Assembly: GCA_034717695.1 (NCBI GenBank)
Contig: JAYELS010000062.1
Coordinates: forward strand, 51,005-115,004
DNA from: NAT127 sp034717695
GTDB lineage: Bacteria; Pseudomonadota; Gammaproteobacteria; Pseudomonadales; Porticoccaceae
Direction of reading: 5' to 3'
Length of the DNA: 64,000 nt
The position numbers and the translations under genes are program-made. The notes under the pieces are model-generated. The model was not told where the DNA came from. It worked only from the letters and a program-made list of their open reading frames with translations, and did no database searches. How positions within the stretch are numbered: position 1 is the stretch's first letter; the number at the start of each line of letters is the position of its first letter. Shown here piece after piece: positions 15,932-26,749 of this stretch.

Positions 15932-18766
15932 ATGCACGACAGCATCATGGAGCATTTTTACCGGACCTCGCTGTTTTCCGGTGCGAATGCCGGGTATATC
16001 GAGGATCTGTACGAGATCTACCTGCACGATGCCAATGCCCTGCCGGAGCAGTGGCGAACCTTCTTCGATTCCCTGCCGAGGGTCGACGGGGTCGCCACTG
16101 ACACTTCCCACCAGACGATCCGCAACCACTTCGAACTGCTCGGCCGGCGCCGGGCCCGGCCCATACCGGCGCCCGGCTCCGGGGGCGTCAACATCGAGCA
16201 CGAGCGCAAGCAGGTCAAGGTCCAGCAGCTGATCAGCGCCTACCGCAGCCGCGGCCACAAGCTGGCCAGTCTCGATCCCCTGGGCTTGATGGTGCGGGAC
16301 GAGGTGCCCGACCTTCAGTTGCCATTCCACGGCCTCACCGAGGCCGATCTCGACACCACCTTCCAGGCCGGCACCCTCTATATCGGCAAGGAGGAGGCGA
16401 CCCTCCGGGAAATCATCGATGCCTTGAGGGCCACCTACTGCGGCCATGTGGGCGTCGAATTCATGCACATCACCTCGTTCGACGAAACGGAGTGGCTGCA
16501 GCAGCGCTGCGAGAGTGTGCGCTCCAACCCCGTCTACAGCGGCGGCGATCGCCTCGAAGTGCTGCAGCGCCTCACCGCCGCGGAGGGGCTTGAAAAGCAC
16601 CTGGATTCCAAGTTCCCGGGCACCAAGCGCTTTGGCCTCGAAGGGGGCGAAAGCCTGATCCCCATGCTCGACGGCCTGATCGACCGCGCCGGCAGCTACG
16701 GGGCCAAGGAGATCGTGCTCGGCATGGCCCACCGGGGCCGCCTCAATGTGCTGGTCAATATCATGGGCAAGAACCCGGCGGAGCTGTTCGACGAATTCGC
16801 CGGCAAGCGGCTCATCAACACCTCCGGGGACGTGAAGTATCACCAGGGTTTCTCGTCCAACCGCCTCACCAGCGGTGGGGAAGTGCACCTGGCCCTCGGT
16901 TTCAACCCCTCCCACCTGGAGATCGTCTCGCCGGTGGTGATCGGTTCCGCCCGCGCCCGCCAGGATCGCCGCGAGGACGAGCAGCGCAACCAGGTGGTCC
17001 CCATCAACATCCACGGCGACGCTGCCTTTGCCGGCCAGGGCGTGGTGATGGAGACCTTCCAGCTGTCCCAGACCCGCGCCTACGGTACCGGCGGCACCAT
17101 TCATATCGTGCTCAACAACCAGGTGGGCTTCACCACCAGCCGCCAGGACGATGCCCGCTCCACCGAGTACTGCACCGATGTGGCGAAGATGGTTCAGGCG
17201 CCGATCTTCCACGTCAATGGCGACGATCCCGACGCGGTGATGTTCGTCACCCTGCTGGCCATGGACTACCGCTACCAGTTCAAGAAGGACGTGGTGATCG
17301 ACCTGGTGTGCTACCGCCGCCGGGGTCACAACGAGACCGACGAGCCGTCCGCCACCCAGCCGCTGATGTACCAGCGCATTCGCCAGCACAAGTCCACCCG
17401 GGCCCTCTACGCCGACAAGCTGATCGCCGAGGGGGTGATCACCGTGGACCAGTCCAACGCCCTGCTGGACAGTTACCGGGACAGCCTGGATCGCGGCGAG
17501 TATGTGGTCAACAAGCTGGTCTTCGAACCGGACAAGAAACTCTTCGTGGACTGGACCCCCTACCTGGGCCACGACTGGAACATCCCCGCCGACACCGGCT
17601 GCGACCTGCAAAAGCTCCAGGACGTGGCCTATCGCCTGGTGAAGATCCCGGAAGGGCTCGTGCTCCAGAAGCAGGTGGAAAAAATCTACGACGACCGCCG
17701 CAAGATGGCGGGCGGCGCACTGCCCATCAACTGGGGCATGGCCGAATTGCTCGCCTATGGCACGCTGCTGGAGGATGGCTACCCGATCCGCATGACCGGC
17801 CAGGACAGCGGCCGAGGCACCTTCTCCCACCGCCACGCCGTGCTCTACAACCAGAAGGATGGCAGCGCCTACACCCCGCTCCAGCACCTGTCCGAGGGCC
17901 AGCCGCGCTTCGATCTCTACGATTCACTGCTCTCCGAGGAGGCGGTGCTCGCGTTTGAATACGGCTACGCCACCACCGCCCCCAATGGGCTGGTGATCTG
18001 GGAAGCCCAGTTCGGCGATTTTGCCAACGTCGCCCAGGTGGTGATCGACCAGTTCATCACCAGCGGCGAGCACAAGTGGGGGCGCCTGTGCGGCCTCACC
18101 ATGCTGCTGCCCCACGGCTACGAGGGGCAGGGCCCCGAGCACTCCTCGGCGCGCCTCGAACGCTTCCTCCAGCTGTGCGCCGAGCACAATATCCAGGTCT
18201 GCATTCCGACGACACCGGCGCAGATGTTCCACCTCATGCGCCGTCAGGCCATTCGCCCCATGCGCCGCCCCCTGGTGGTGATGAGCCCCAAGTGGATCCT
18301 GCGCCACAAACTGGCCACCTCCACCCTGGAGGACCTCGCCAACGGCCGTTTCCAGACCGTGCTGGAGGACAGCCACGCCGATCCCGCCAAGGTCCGCCGC
18401 TTGGTCCTCTGCACCGGCAAGGTCTACTACCACCTCCACGAGGAGCGCCTCGCCCGGGGTGTCGACGATGTGGCCATCGTCCGTATCGAACAGCTCTATC
18501 CATTCGATGACGCGGGCCTCTCCCGGGTGATCGCCCCCTATAAAAAGCTCAAGGACGTGGTCTGGTGCCAAGAAGAGCCCATCAACCAGGGGGTCTGGTA
18601 CAGCAGTCAACACCACATGCGCAAGGTTCTGGCGGCCCACGATGCCAAGTTGACCCTCAACTATGTGGGACGGGAGGCGTCCGCCGCACCCGCCGCCGGC
18701 TACATGTCGGTGCATCTCGAGGAACAGAACCGGTTTATCAACGAAGCGCTAACCCCAGGTAACTAG
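15932..18766 (+). CDS. sucA: 2-oxoglutarate dehydrogenase E1 component
   Basis: A 944-residue thiamine-diphosphate enzyme that decarboxylates 2-oxoglutarate and loads succinyl onto the E2 lipoyl arm. The N-terminal tail MHDSIMEHFYRTSLFSGANAG is the E2/E3-binding segment of this family. ThDP-binding IHGDAAFAGQGVVMET, the substrate-pocket YHQGFSSNR and the central MAHRGRLNVLVN are visible. Start is ATG 15932; GTG 15926 two codons upstream is equally readable. It is followed by sucB after 15 nt. Confidence 0.95.
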   Translation: MHDSIMEHFYRTSLFSGANAGYIEDLYEIYLHDANALPEQWRTFFDSLPRVDGVATDTSHQTIRNHFELLGRRRARPIPAPGSGGVNIEHERKQVKVQQLISAYRSRGHKLASLDPLGLMVRDEVPDLQLPFHGLTEADLDTTFQAGTLYIGKEEATLREIIDALRATYCGHVGVEFMHITSFDETEWLQQRCESVRSNPVYSGGDRLEVLQRLTAAEGLEKHLDSKFPGTKRFGLEGGESLIPMLDGLIDRAGSYGAKEIVLGMAHRGRLNVLVNIMGKNPAELFDEFAGKRLINTSGDVKYHQGFSSNRLTSGGEVHLALGFNPSHLEIVSPVVIGSARARQDRREDEQRNQVVPINIHGDAAFAGQGVVMETFQLSQTRAYGTGGTIHIVLNNQVGFTTSRQDDARSTEYCTDVAKMVQAPIFHVNGDDPDAVMFVTLLAMDYRYQFKKDVVIDLVCYRRRGHNETDEPSATQPLMYQRIRQHKSTRALYADKLIAEGVITVDQSNALLDSYRDSLDRGEYVVNKLVFEPDKKLFVDWTPYLGHDWNIPADTGCDLQKLQDVAYRLVKIPEGLVLQKQVEKIYDDRRKMAGGALPINWGMAELLAYGTLLEDGYPIRMTGQDSGRGTFSHRHAVLYNQKDGSAYTPLQHLSEGQPRFDLYDSLLSEEAVLAFEYGYATTAPNGLVIWEAQFGDFANVAQVVIDQFITSGEHKWGRLCGLTMLLPHGYEGQGPEHSSARLERFLQLCAEHNIQVCIPTTPAQMFHLMRRQAIRPMRRPLVVMSPKWILRHKLATSTLEDLANGRFQTVLEDSHADPAKVRRLVLCTGKVYYHLHEERLARGVDDVAIVRIEQLYPFDDAGLSRVIAPYKKLKDVVWCQEEPINQGVWYSSQHHMRKVLAAHDAKLTLNYVGREASAAPAAGYMSVHLEEQNRFINEALTPGN

Positions 18767-18781
18767 GAACAGGACCAGCCG

Positions 18782-19981
18782 ATGACCATTGATATCAAAG
18801 CGCCGACATTTCCAGAGTCCGTCCAGGAAGGCTCCATCGCCGCCTGGCACAAGCAGCCCGGCGAGTCGGTGTCCCGCGATGAATTGCTGGTGGATATCGA
18901 AACCGACAAGGTGGTTCTCGAAGTCGTCGCCCCCGCCGACGGTGTCCTGAGCCAGGTGCTCAAGGCCGCCGGCGACGTGGTGCTGAGCAACGAAGTGATC
19001 GCCCAGCTGGCGCCCGCCGGGGCCGCCGTGGCGACCGCCAGCGAGGCCCCCGCGGAGCCCCGCCCCGCGCCGGAAGCCGCCGCCATCGCCAGTCCTTCCG
19101 CCCGCAAGGTGGCGGAGGAGCAGGGTATTGCCCTCGCCGCCGTGACGGGTACCGGGCGGGACGGCCGCATCACCAAGGAGGACGTCCTGGCCCACCGGAC
19201 CGAACCCAAGGCCGCACCCGAAACCCCTGCCCCGGCGAGCGCCCCCACCCCGATTGCCGTGCCGATGGCGGGCGGGGATCGAATCGAGAAGCGGGTGCCC
19301 ATGACCCGCATGCGCGCCCGCATCGCCGAGCGCCTCACCCAGGTGGTGCAGAACACCGCCATGCTGACCACCTTCAACGAGGTGGACATGCACCGGGTGA
19401 TGAACCTGCGCAACGAATTCAAGGACCAGTTCGCCAAGGTCCACGGCGGCACTCGCCTCGGCTTCATGGGCTTCTTCGTCAAGGCGTCGGTGGAGGCCCT
19501 GAAGCGCTTCCCCTCCGTCAATGCCTCCATCGATGGCAAGGACATTGTCTACCACGGCTACCAGGACATCGGCGTCGCGGTGTCCACCGACAAGGGGCTG
19601 GTGGTACCCGTGCTGCGCAACGCCGACCAGATGAGCATCGCCGAGATCGAGAGCGGCATCGTCGAGTTCGGCAGCCGCGCCCGGGATGGCAAGCTCAGCA
19701 TCGAGGACATGACCGGCGGCACCTTCACCATCACCAACGGCGGCGTGTTTGGCTCGCTGCTCTCCACCCCCATTCTCAATCCGCCGCAAACCGCCATCCT
19801 CGGCATGCACAAGATCCAGGAGCGCCCAGTGGCCGAGAACGGCCAGGTGGTGATCCGCCCCATGATGTATCTGGCCCTGTCCTATGACCATCGCCTGATC
19901 GACGGCAAGGAAGCGGTGCAGTTCCTCGTGGCGATCAAGGAAATGATCGAGAATCCGGCCAAGATACTGCTTGAGATTTAA
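18782..19981 (+). CDS. sucB: 2-oxoglutarate dehydrogenase E2, dihydrolipoamide succinyltransferase
   Basis: A 399-residue protein with a single lipoyl domain (about 1-80, lipoylated Lys in DIETDKVVLEV), an Ala/Pro linker, a peripheral-subunit-binding domain (ASPSARKVAEEQGI to GRDGRITKEDVLAH), a second linker and the catalytic acyltransferase domain ending in the active-site SYDHRLIDGKEAVQFL. It transfers succinyl to CoA and forms the core of the complex with SucA and Lpd, whose genes flank it. Confidence 0.96.
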   Translation: MTIDIKAPTFPESVQEGSIAAWHKQPGESVSRDELLVDIETDKVVLEVVAPADGVLSQVLKAAGDVVLSNEVIAQLAPAGAAVATASEAPAEPRPAPEAAAIASPSARKVAEEQGIALAAVTGTGRDGRITKEDVLAHRTEPKAAPETPAPASAPTPIAVPMAGGDRIEKRVPMTRMRARIAERLTQVVQNTAMLTTFNEVDMHRVMNLRNEFKDQFAKVHGGTRLGFMGFFVKASVEALKRFPSVNASIDGKDIVYHGYQDIGVAVSTDKGLVVPVLRNADQMSIAEIESGIVEFGSRARDGKLSIEDMTGGTFTITNGGVFGSLLSTPILNPPQTAILGMHKIQERPVAENGQVVIRPMMYLALSYDHRLIDGKEAVQFLVAIKEMIENPAKILLEI

Positions 19982-20010
19982 GCGGCAACCTATTGAAAAG
20001 GAATGGTTAA

Positions 20011-21462
20011 ATGTCAGAACGCTACGATGTGATCGTGATTGGAGCCGGCCCCGCCGGCTATGTCTGCGCCATCCGCGCCGCCCAGCTGGGCCTTAAGACC
20101 GTCTGTATCGAGAAGATGACCAACGCCGAGGGCAAGGGCGTCAACGGCGGGACCTGCCTCAATGTCGGCTGTATCCCCTCCAAGGCGCTGCTCGACAGCT
20201 CCCACAAATACTGGGAAGTGGCCCACGGCCTCGACAAGCACGGCATCAGCCTCAAGGATGCCAGGGTCGACGTGCCGACGATGATCGAGCGCAAGAACGG
20301 CATCGTCAGGCAGCTCACCCAGGGCATCGGGGGCCTGTTCAAGGCCAATGGCGTGAACTCCCTGTTCGGCACCGCCCGCCTGCTGGCGGAGCGCAAGGTG
20401 GAGTACACCGCCCACGACGGCCAGGTGAGCATCCTCGAGGCCGACAACGTTGTGATCGCCTGCGGCTCACAGCCCATCGACATCCCTGTTGCGCCGGTGG
20501 ACGGCGAGGTCATCATCAATTCCACCGGGGCCCTGGAGCTGCAGGCGGTGCCGGAGCGCCTCGGGGTGATCGGCGCCGGGGTGATCGGCCTCGAGCTTGG
20601 CAGCGTATGGAAGCGCCTCGGTGCGGAGGTGGTGTTGCTGGAGGCCATGGAGGATTTCCTGGCCATCATGGATCAGCAGATCGCCAAGGAGACCCAGAAG
20701 ATCCTGAAGAAGCAGGGGCTCGACATCCGCCTCGGCTGCCGCGTCACCGGCACCGCCATCAAGGGCCGGGGCAAGAGCCGCAAGGTGGAGGTCACCTACC
20801 TCGCGCCGGATGGCAAGGAATCCACAGAAGTATTTGATAAATTGATTGTTTGTGTTGGGCGTCGCCCCAATACCGAGGGGCTCCTGGCCGCCGATTCCGG
20901 CGTCGCCCTGGACGAGCGCGGGTTTATCTTCGTCAACGACCACTGCGCCACCAATGCCCCGGGCATCTGGGCCGTGGGGGACGTGGTGCGCGGCCCGATG
21001 CTGGCCCACAAGGGCTCGGAGGAGGGGGTCATGGTGGCGGAGCGCATCGCCGGCCACAAGACCCAGGTCAACTACGACATCATCCCCAATGTGATCTACA
21101 TCCACCCGGAGGTGGCGTCGGTGGGTCGCAACGAGGAACAGCTCAAGCAGTCCGGCGAACCCTACAAGGTCGGTATCTTCCCATTCGCCGCGTCGGGCAG
21201 GGCCCTGGCGGCGGATGAAAGTGATGGCATGGTCAAGCTGCTTGCCCATGCCGAGACGGATCGCGTCCTCGGGTGCCACATCGTGGGACCCTCGGCCGCG
21301 GATCTGGTGCAACAGGTGGCGATCGCCATGGAATTTGGCTCAACCGCCGAAGACCTGGCGTTGATGGTCTTCGGTCATCCAACCCTGTCCGAGGCTGTCC
21401 ATGAAGCCGCCCTCGCGGCCAATGGGCACGCCATCCATATCCCGAACAAGCGCAAGCGCTAA
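20011..21462 (+). CDS. lpd: Dihydrolipoamide dehydrogenase (E3)
   Basis: A 483-residue FAD disulfide reductase. It has the N-terminal FAD fold VIVIGAGPAGYVCAIRAAQLG, the redox-active pair in GGTCLNVGCIPSKALLDSS, the NAD-binding GVIGAGVIGLELGSVW and the catalytic His near HPTLSEAVHEA. It reoxidises lipoamide of 2-oxoglutarate dehydrogenase with NAD+. Its position between sucB and sucC marks it as the LpdG-type E3 dedicated mainly to this complex. AT-rich codons around 20820-20860 (TATTTGATAAATTG) stand out from the GC-rich surroundings but do not disturb the frame. Confidence 0.95.
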   Translation: MSERYDVIVIGAGPAGYVCAIRAAQLGLKTVCIEKMTNAEGKGVNGGTCLNVGCIPSKALLDSSHKYWEVAHGLDKHGISLKDARVDVPTMIERKNGIVRQLTQGIGGLFKANGVNSLFGTARLLAERKVEYTAHDGQVSILEADNVVIACGSQPIDIPVAPVDGEVIINSTGALELQAVPERLGVIGAGVIGLELGSVWKRLGAEVVLLEAMEDFLAIMDQQIAKETQKILKKQGLDIRLGCRVTGTAIKGRGKSRKVEVTYLAPDGKESTEVFDKLIVCVGRRPNTEGLLAADSGVALDERGFIFVNDHCATNAPGIWAVGDVVRGPMLAHKGSEEGVMVAERIAGHKTQVNYDIIPNVIYIHPEVASVGRNEEQLKQSGEPYKVGIFPFAASGRALAADESDGMVKLLAHAETDRVLGCHIVGPSAADLVQQVAIAMEFGSTAEDLALMVFGHPTLSEAVHEAALAANGHAIHIPNKRKR

Positions 21463-21501
21463 CGGGAGTTTCTTCAACCTCTGTCAGTTATAGGTTCCGC
21501 T

Positions 21502-22662
<1,161 letters not shown>

Positions 22663-22680
22663 GCCGGAGGAATTGAGACA

Positions 22681-23553
22681 ATGAGCATTCTGATCAACAA
22701 AGACACCAAAGTGATCTGCCAGGGCTTCACCGGCAAGCAGGGCACCTTCCACTCCGAACAGGCCATCGCCTACGGCACCAACATGGTGGGCGGCATCGCC
22801 CCCGGCAAGGGTGGCACCACCCACCTCGGCCTGCCGGTGTTCAACACCGTCAAGGAAGCCGTGGCCGCCACCGGCGCCGACGCCTCGGTGATCTACGTCC
22901 CGGCCCCCGGCTGCAAGGACGCGATCCTCGAAGCCGCCGAAGCGGGCATCAAGCTGATCGTGTGCATCACCGAGGGCATCCCCGCCCTCGACATGCTCGA
23001 CGTCAAGGTGCGCATCGACCAGCTCGGCGTGCGCATGATCGGCCCCAACTGCCCCGGCGTGATCACCCCCGGCGAGTGCAAGATCGGCATCATGCCCGGT
23101 CACATTCACCTGCCCGGCAAGGTGGGCATCGTGTCCCGCTCCGGCACCCTCACCTACGAAGCGGTCAAGCAGACCACCGACGCGGGCTTCGGCCAGTCCA
23201 CCTGTGTCGGCATCGGCGGCGATCCCATTCCCGGTTCCAACTTCATCGATGTGCTGAAGATGTTCCAGGAAGACCCGGCCACCGAGGCCATCGTGATGAT
23301 CGGTGAGATCGGCGGCAGCGCCGAGGACGAGGCCGCGGCCTACATCAAGGAGCACGTCACCAAGCCGGTGGTGTCCTACATCGCCGGCGTGACCGCCCCG
23401 GCCGGCAAGCGCATGGGCCATGCGGGCGCCATCATTTCCGGTGGCAAGGGCACCGCGGACGAGAAGTTCGCCGCCCTGGAAGCCGCCGGCGTGAAAACCG
23501 TGCGCAGCCTCGCCGACATCGGCAAGGCCCTCAAGGAAGTGACCGGCTGGTAA
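22681..23553 (+). CDS. sucD: Succinyl-CoA ligase alpha subunit
   Basis: A 290-residue subunit with an N-terminal CoA-binding Rossmann domain (VICQGFTGKQGTFHSEQAIAYG) and the phosphorylated active-site His in GHAGAIISGGKGTADEK. It is the last gene of the sdhCDAB-sucAB-lpd-sucCD block; an intrinsic terminator lies 24 nt beyond its stop. AGCCGGAGGAATTG provides a good ribosome site ahead of its ATG. Confidence 0.96.
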   Translation: MSILINKDTKVICQGFTGKQGTFHSEQAIAYGTNMVGGIAPGKGGTTHLGLPVFNTVKEAVAATGADASVIYVPAPGCKDAILEAAEAGIKLIVCITEGIPALDMLDVKVRIDQLGVRMIGPNCPGVITPGECKIGIMPGHIHLPGKVGIVSRSGTLTYEAVKQTTDAGFGQSTCVGIGGDPIPGSNFIDVLKMFQEDPATEAIVMIGEIGGSAEDEAAAYIKEHVTKPVVSYIAGVTAPAGKRMGHAGAIISGGKGTADEKFAALEAAGVKTVRSLADIGKALKEVTGW

Positions 23554-23577
23554 GCCCTCGCACCCTGAGACAGGAAA

Positions 23578-23601
23578 GGCGACCTTCGGGTCGCCTTTTT
23601 T
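23578..23601 (+). terminator. Terminator of the sdh-suc operon
   Basis: GGCGACC, tetraloop TTCG, GGTCGCC, then TTTTTTG. A compact stable hairpin directly after sucD, facing the convergent RND gene end. Confidence 0.9.
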
Positions 23602-23644
23602 GTTTCCGCCAAGGGGCCAGATGACCCCCAACCACTGCTGTCGG

Positions 23645-26600
23645 TCAGGCCCCATAACTCACCTCGGCACTCCGCTCCGAATCCCGTTCCGGGTCCACCT
23701 CGGCGCGCCGGTGGGCGCGGGCCAGCAGCAGGTAGAGGCAGGGCAGCACGAACAGGGTGAACAGGGTGCCGATCAGCATGCCCGCCACCAGGATGATGCC
23801 GATGCTGTTGCGGGCCTCGGCGCCGGGACCGGTCACCAGCACCAGGGGGAAGTGTCCGAGCACCGTGGCGGCGGTGGTCATCAGCACCGGGCGCAGGCGG
23901 GTCTCGGCGGCGCCCTTGATGGCCGCCAGCTTGTCGAACCCCTCGGATTGCAGATGGTTGGCGAACTCGACAATGAGGATGCCGTTCTTGGCCACCAGCC
24001 CCACCAGGGTGATGAGGCCGATCTGGGAGTAGATATTGATGGTGGTGAGCCCGGTGAACGGCAGCATCAGCGCCCCGGCGAGGGCGAGGGGCACCGACCC
24101 CACCAGCACCACCAGGGGGTCGCGGAAGCTGTTGAACTGGATGGCGAGCACCAGGTAGACGAACACCAGGGCGATGGCGAGCACGCCCACCAGGGTGTTG
24201 CCCTCCTGGCGCAACTGGCGGGACTCCCCGGCATGGTCGATGGTGTAGCCCTTCGGCAGAATGTCCCGGGCCGCCGCCTCCAGGGTGGCGAGCCCCTGTT
24301 CCTTGGTGGTGCCGGGCATCACCCCGCCGAGGATCCGGAAGGCGTTTTTCTGCTGAAACTTGCCGAGCATCCGCGGCGCAACCGGGTAGTCGAGGGTGGC
24401 GATGGCGGACACCGGCACCAACGCCCCGGCAGGGGTGCGCAACAGCAGATCCATCAACCCGGCGGGGCTCGCCCGGCCCCCGGCGCCCACCATGGGAATC
24501 ACCTGATAGGCCTTGCCGTTGAGGTCGAAGCGGTTGACGTAGTTGCCGGACAGCAACATGCCGAGCTGGTGGTTCACGGTGTCCAGGTCCATGCCCAGCT
24601 CGGCGATGCGCTCGCGATCGAGGTTGAAGCTGGCCTCCGCCATGTCGATCTTGAGGTCGGTGTCGACGAACAGGAATTGCCCGCTGGCATTGGCGGCGGC
24701 AAGGAGCTTGTCGGCGTAGGGTTTCATGGCGGTGACGGGCTCGGCGGACTGCACCACCAGCTCCACGTCGAACTGCCCGGCGGAGGGCAGGGGTGGGAAC
24801 AGGATGGGGAACACCCGCAGGCCGGTGACTTCCGACAGGGTGCCATAGACCTCCGGGAGAATATCCTGGACGCGGAAATCCCGCTGGTCGGTGTCGACGA
24901 AGATGATCCCACCAAAGCCGGCGTTGGGGCCCACCACTTGCCAGACATACTTCACCCCGGGCAGGGCGAGGATCTTTTCCACGGTGTCGTGCATGAAGCC
25001 GTTGCTGTAGTGGAGGGAGGCATTGGACGGGGCATCGACGATGATGTTGATGGCGCTCTGATCCTCGATGGGGGCCAGTTCCTTCTGGGAGAGCAGGTAG
25101 AAGGGCGCCGCCAGCAGGGAAAAGAACAACCCCGCCGCGAGAATCTGCGGACGCCAGTGAAATACCCGGTCGAGCAGTATCCCGTAGCGCCGGTGAAGCC
25201 GATCGAAGCGCTCGTTGACCCAGCGGGTCATGCCGGCCTCGGCGCCCCCCTCGGGGTTTGCGTAGGCGCTCATGATGGGTGACAGGGTGAGGGCCACCAC
25301 CCCGGAGATCAGCACCGCCACCGACAGGGTGAAGGCGAACTCCTTGAACAGGACCCCGGTGAGCCCCGACAGGAAGCCGATGGGGGCGTACACCGCCGCC
25401 AGGGTGATGGTCATGCCGGTGATGGGGGAGAGCAGCTGGCGGGAACTGGCGAGGGCCGCCTGGATGCGGGTCTTGCCCTCCCGCATGTAGCGGGACACGT
25501 TCTCCACCACCACGATGGCGTCATCCACCACCAGGCCCACCGACAACACGATGGCGAGGATGGTGAGCAGGTTGAGGGAAAAGCCCACCAGGGTGATGGC
25601 GGCCACCGCCCCCAGCAGGGAGATGGGGATGGTGATCAGGGGCACCAGGGCGGTGCGCAGCGAGCCCATCAGCGCCAGCACCACGATGCCCACCAGGATG
25701 ATGGTCTCCACCAGGGTGATGAAGATCTCGCGGATCGCATCCCGCATGTACAGGGTGCCGTCGTAGGCGGTGATGATCTCCATGCCCGCCGGCAGGGTGG
25801 CGTTGACCTCGGCGAGGACGTCGTACAGGGCATCGCCAATGGCGATCTCGTTGGCCCCCGGCACCGGCCACACCGAGAGATAGACCGATGCGTTCTGGCT
25901 GTAGCGGGCGTTCATCTCGCCCTCTTCCTCCCCAAGCTCGATCCGGCCGATATCCCCAAGCCGCACCAGGGCCCCGTCCGCCTCGCGGATCACCAGACGC
26001 TCGTAGTCCTCCACGGTTCGCAGGGTGGTGTTGGCCAGCAGATTGATGCGCTGGGTGGGATTCTCGGTGCGGCCGAGGGTGGCGATGACGTTGTTGGCGA
26101 CGAGCGCCCGGCGCACGTCCTCGGCGGCGAGGTGCAGGGCCGCCATGCGCTCGGGATCGAGCCACAGGCGCATGGCGGGGTTGCGGCCACCCTCGATTCC
26201 CACCCGCTGGACACCTTCGATGGCGCCGATCACCGGGACTACATGGCGGCTGAGGTAGTCGGTGGTGGTGGCGCGATCGATACTGTCGGTGTTGATATTG
26301 AGGTAGAAGAGGGCGCCGGAGCGATCGGCCCGCTGCACCCGCACCGCCGGATCCTCGGCGCCGGCGGGCAACTCATAGCGTATCTGGCCGAGGCGGGACG
26401 ACAGCTCCGCCAGGGCATCCGTGCTGTCCTCATTCAGTTTGAGCCACAAAGTCACGGTGCTGAGCCCCGACACCGTCACCGAATCCACGTAATCGGCGCC
26501 GGGGACCGTGGCCGCCACCCGCTCGATGGGATCGGTGACAAAGCCCTGCACCCGGGCCGCCGAGGCGCCCACATAGGCGGTGGTGATCACCAGTGAGGAG

Positions 26601-26746
26601 CTCTCGATGCGGGGATATTCCAGCACGGGGATGTCCAGCGCCGCCTTCAGGCCCGCCAGCACCAGCACCAGTGACACCACGATGGCCAGCACCGGGCGGG
26701 TGACGAACACATCCATCACATTGGGTGTTGCCGAGCTGCCCGCCAT
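23645..26746 (-). CDS. RND efflux transporter, HAE1/AcrB family (pump 1)
   Basis: A 1033-residue inner-membrane pump with 12 predicted transmembrane helices and two large periplasmic loops. The N-terminus MDVFVTRPVLAIVVSLVLVLAG and the proton-relay Asp pair at residues 408-409 (VGLVVDDAIVVVENV) are typical of proton-driven HAE1 exporters. It is the second gene of a two-gene operon, starting 3 nt after the membrane fusion protein. No outer-membrane channel gene is adjacent. The substrate cannot be read from the sequence; multidrug, dye or biocide export is typical of the family. Confidence 0.88.
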   Translation of the reverse strand: MAGSSATPNVMDVFVTRPVLAIVVSLVLVLAGLKAALDIPVLEYPRIESSSLVITTAYVGASAARVQGFVTDPIERVAATVPGADYVDSVTVSGLSTVTLWLKLNEDSTDALAELSSRLGQIRYELPAGAEDPAVRVQRADRSGALFYLNINTDSIDRATTTDYLSRHVVPVIGAIEGVQRVGIEGGRNPAMRLWLDPERMAALHLAAEDVRRALVANNVIATLGRTENPTQRINLLANTTLRTVEDYERLVIREADGALVRLGDIGRIELGEEEGEMNARYSQNASVYLSVWPVPGANEIAIGDALYDVLAEVNATLPAGMEIITAYDGTLYMRDAIREIFITLVETIILVGIVVLALMGSLRTALVPLITIPISLLGAVAAITLVGFSLNLLTILAIVLSVGLVVDDAIVVVENVSRYMREGKTRIQAALASSRQLLSPITGMTITLAAVYAPIGFLSGLTGVLFKEFAFTLSVAVLISGVVALTLSPIMSAYANPEGGAEAGMTRWVNERFDRLHRRYGILLDRVFHWRPQILAAGLFFSLLAAPFYLLSQKELAPIEDQSAINIIVDAPSNASLHYSNGFMHDTVEKILALPGVKYVWQVVGPNAGFGGIIFVDTDQRDFRVQDILPEVYGTLSEVTGLRVFPILFPPLPSAGQFDVELVVQSAEPVTAMKPYADKLLAAANASGQFLFVDTDLKIDMAEASFNLDRERIAELGMDLDTVNHQLGMLLSGNYVNRFDLNGKAYQVIPMVGAGGRASPAGLMDLLLRTPAGALVPVSAIATLDYPVAPRMLGKFQQKNAFRILGGVMPGTTKEQGLATLEAAARDILPKGYTIDHAGESRQLRQEGNTLVGVLAIALVFVYLVLAIQFNSFRDPLVVLVGSVPLALAGALMLPFTGLTTINIYSQIGLITLVGLVAKNGILIVEFANHLQSEGFDKLAAIKGAAETRLRPVLMTTAATVLGHFPLVLVTGPGAEARNSIGIILVAGMLIGTLFTLFVLPCLYLLLARAHRRAEVDPERDSERSAEVSYGA

Positions 26747-26749
26747 GAC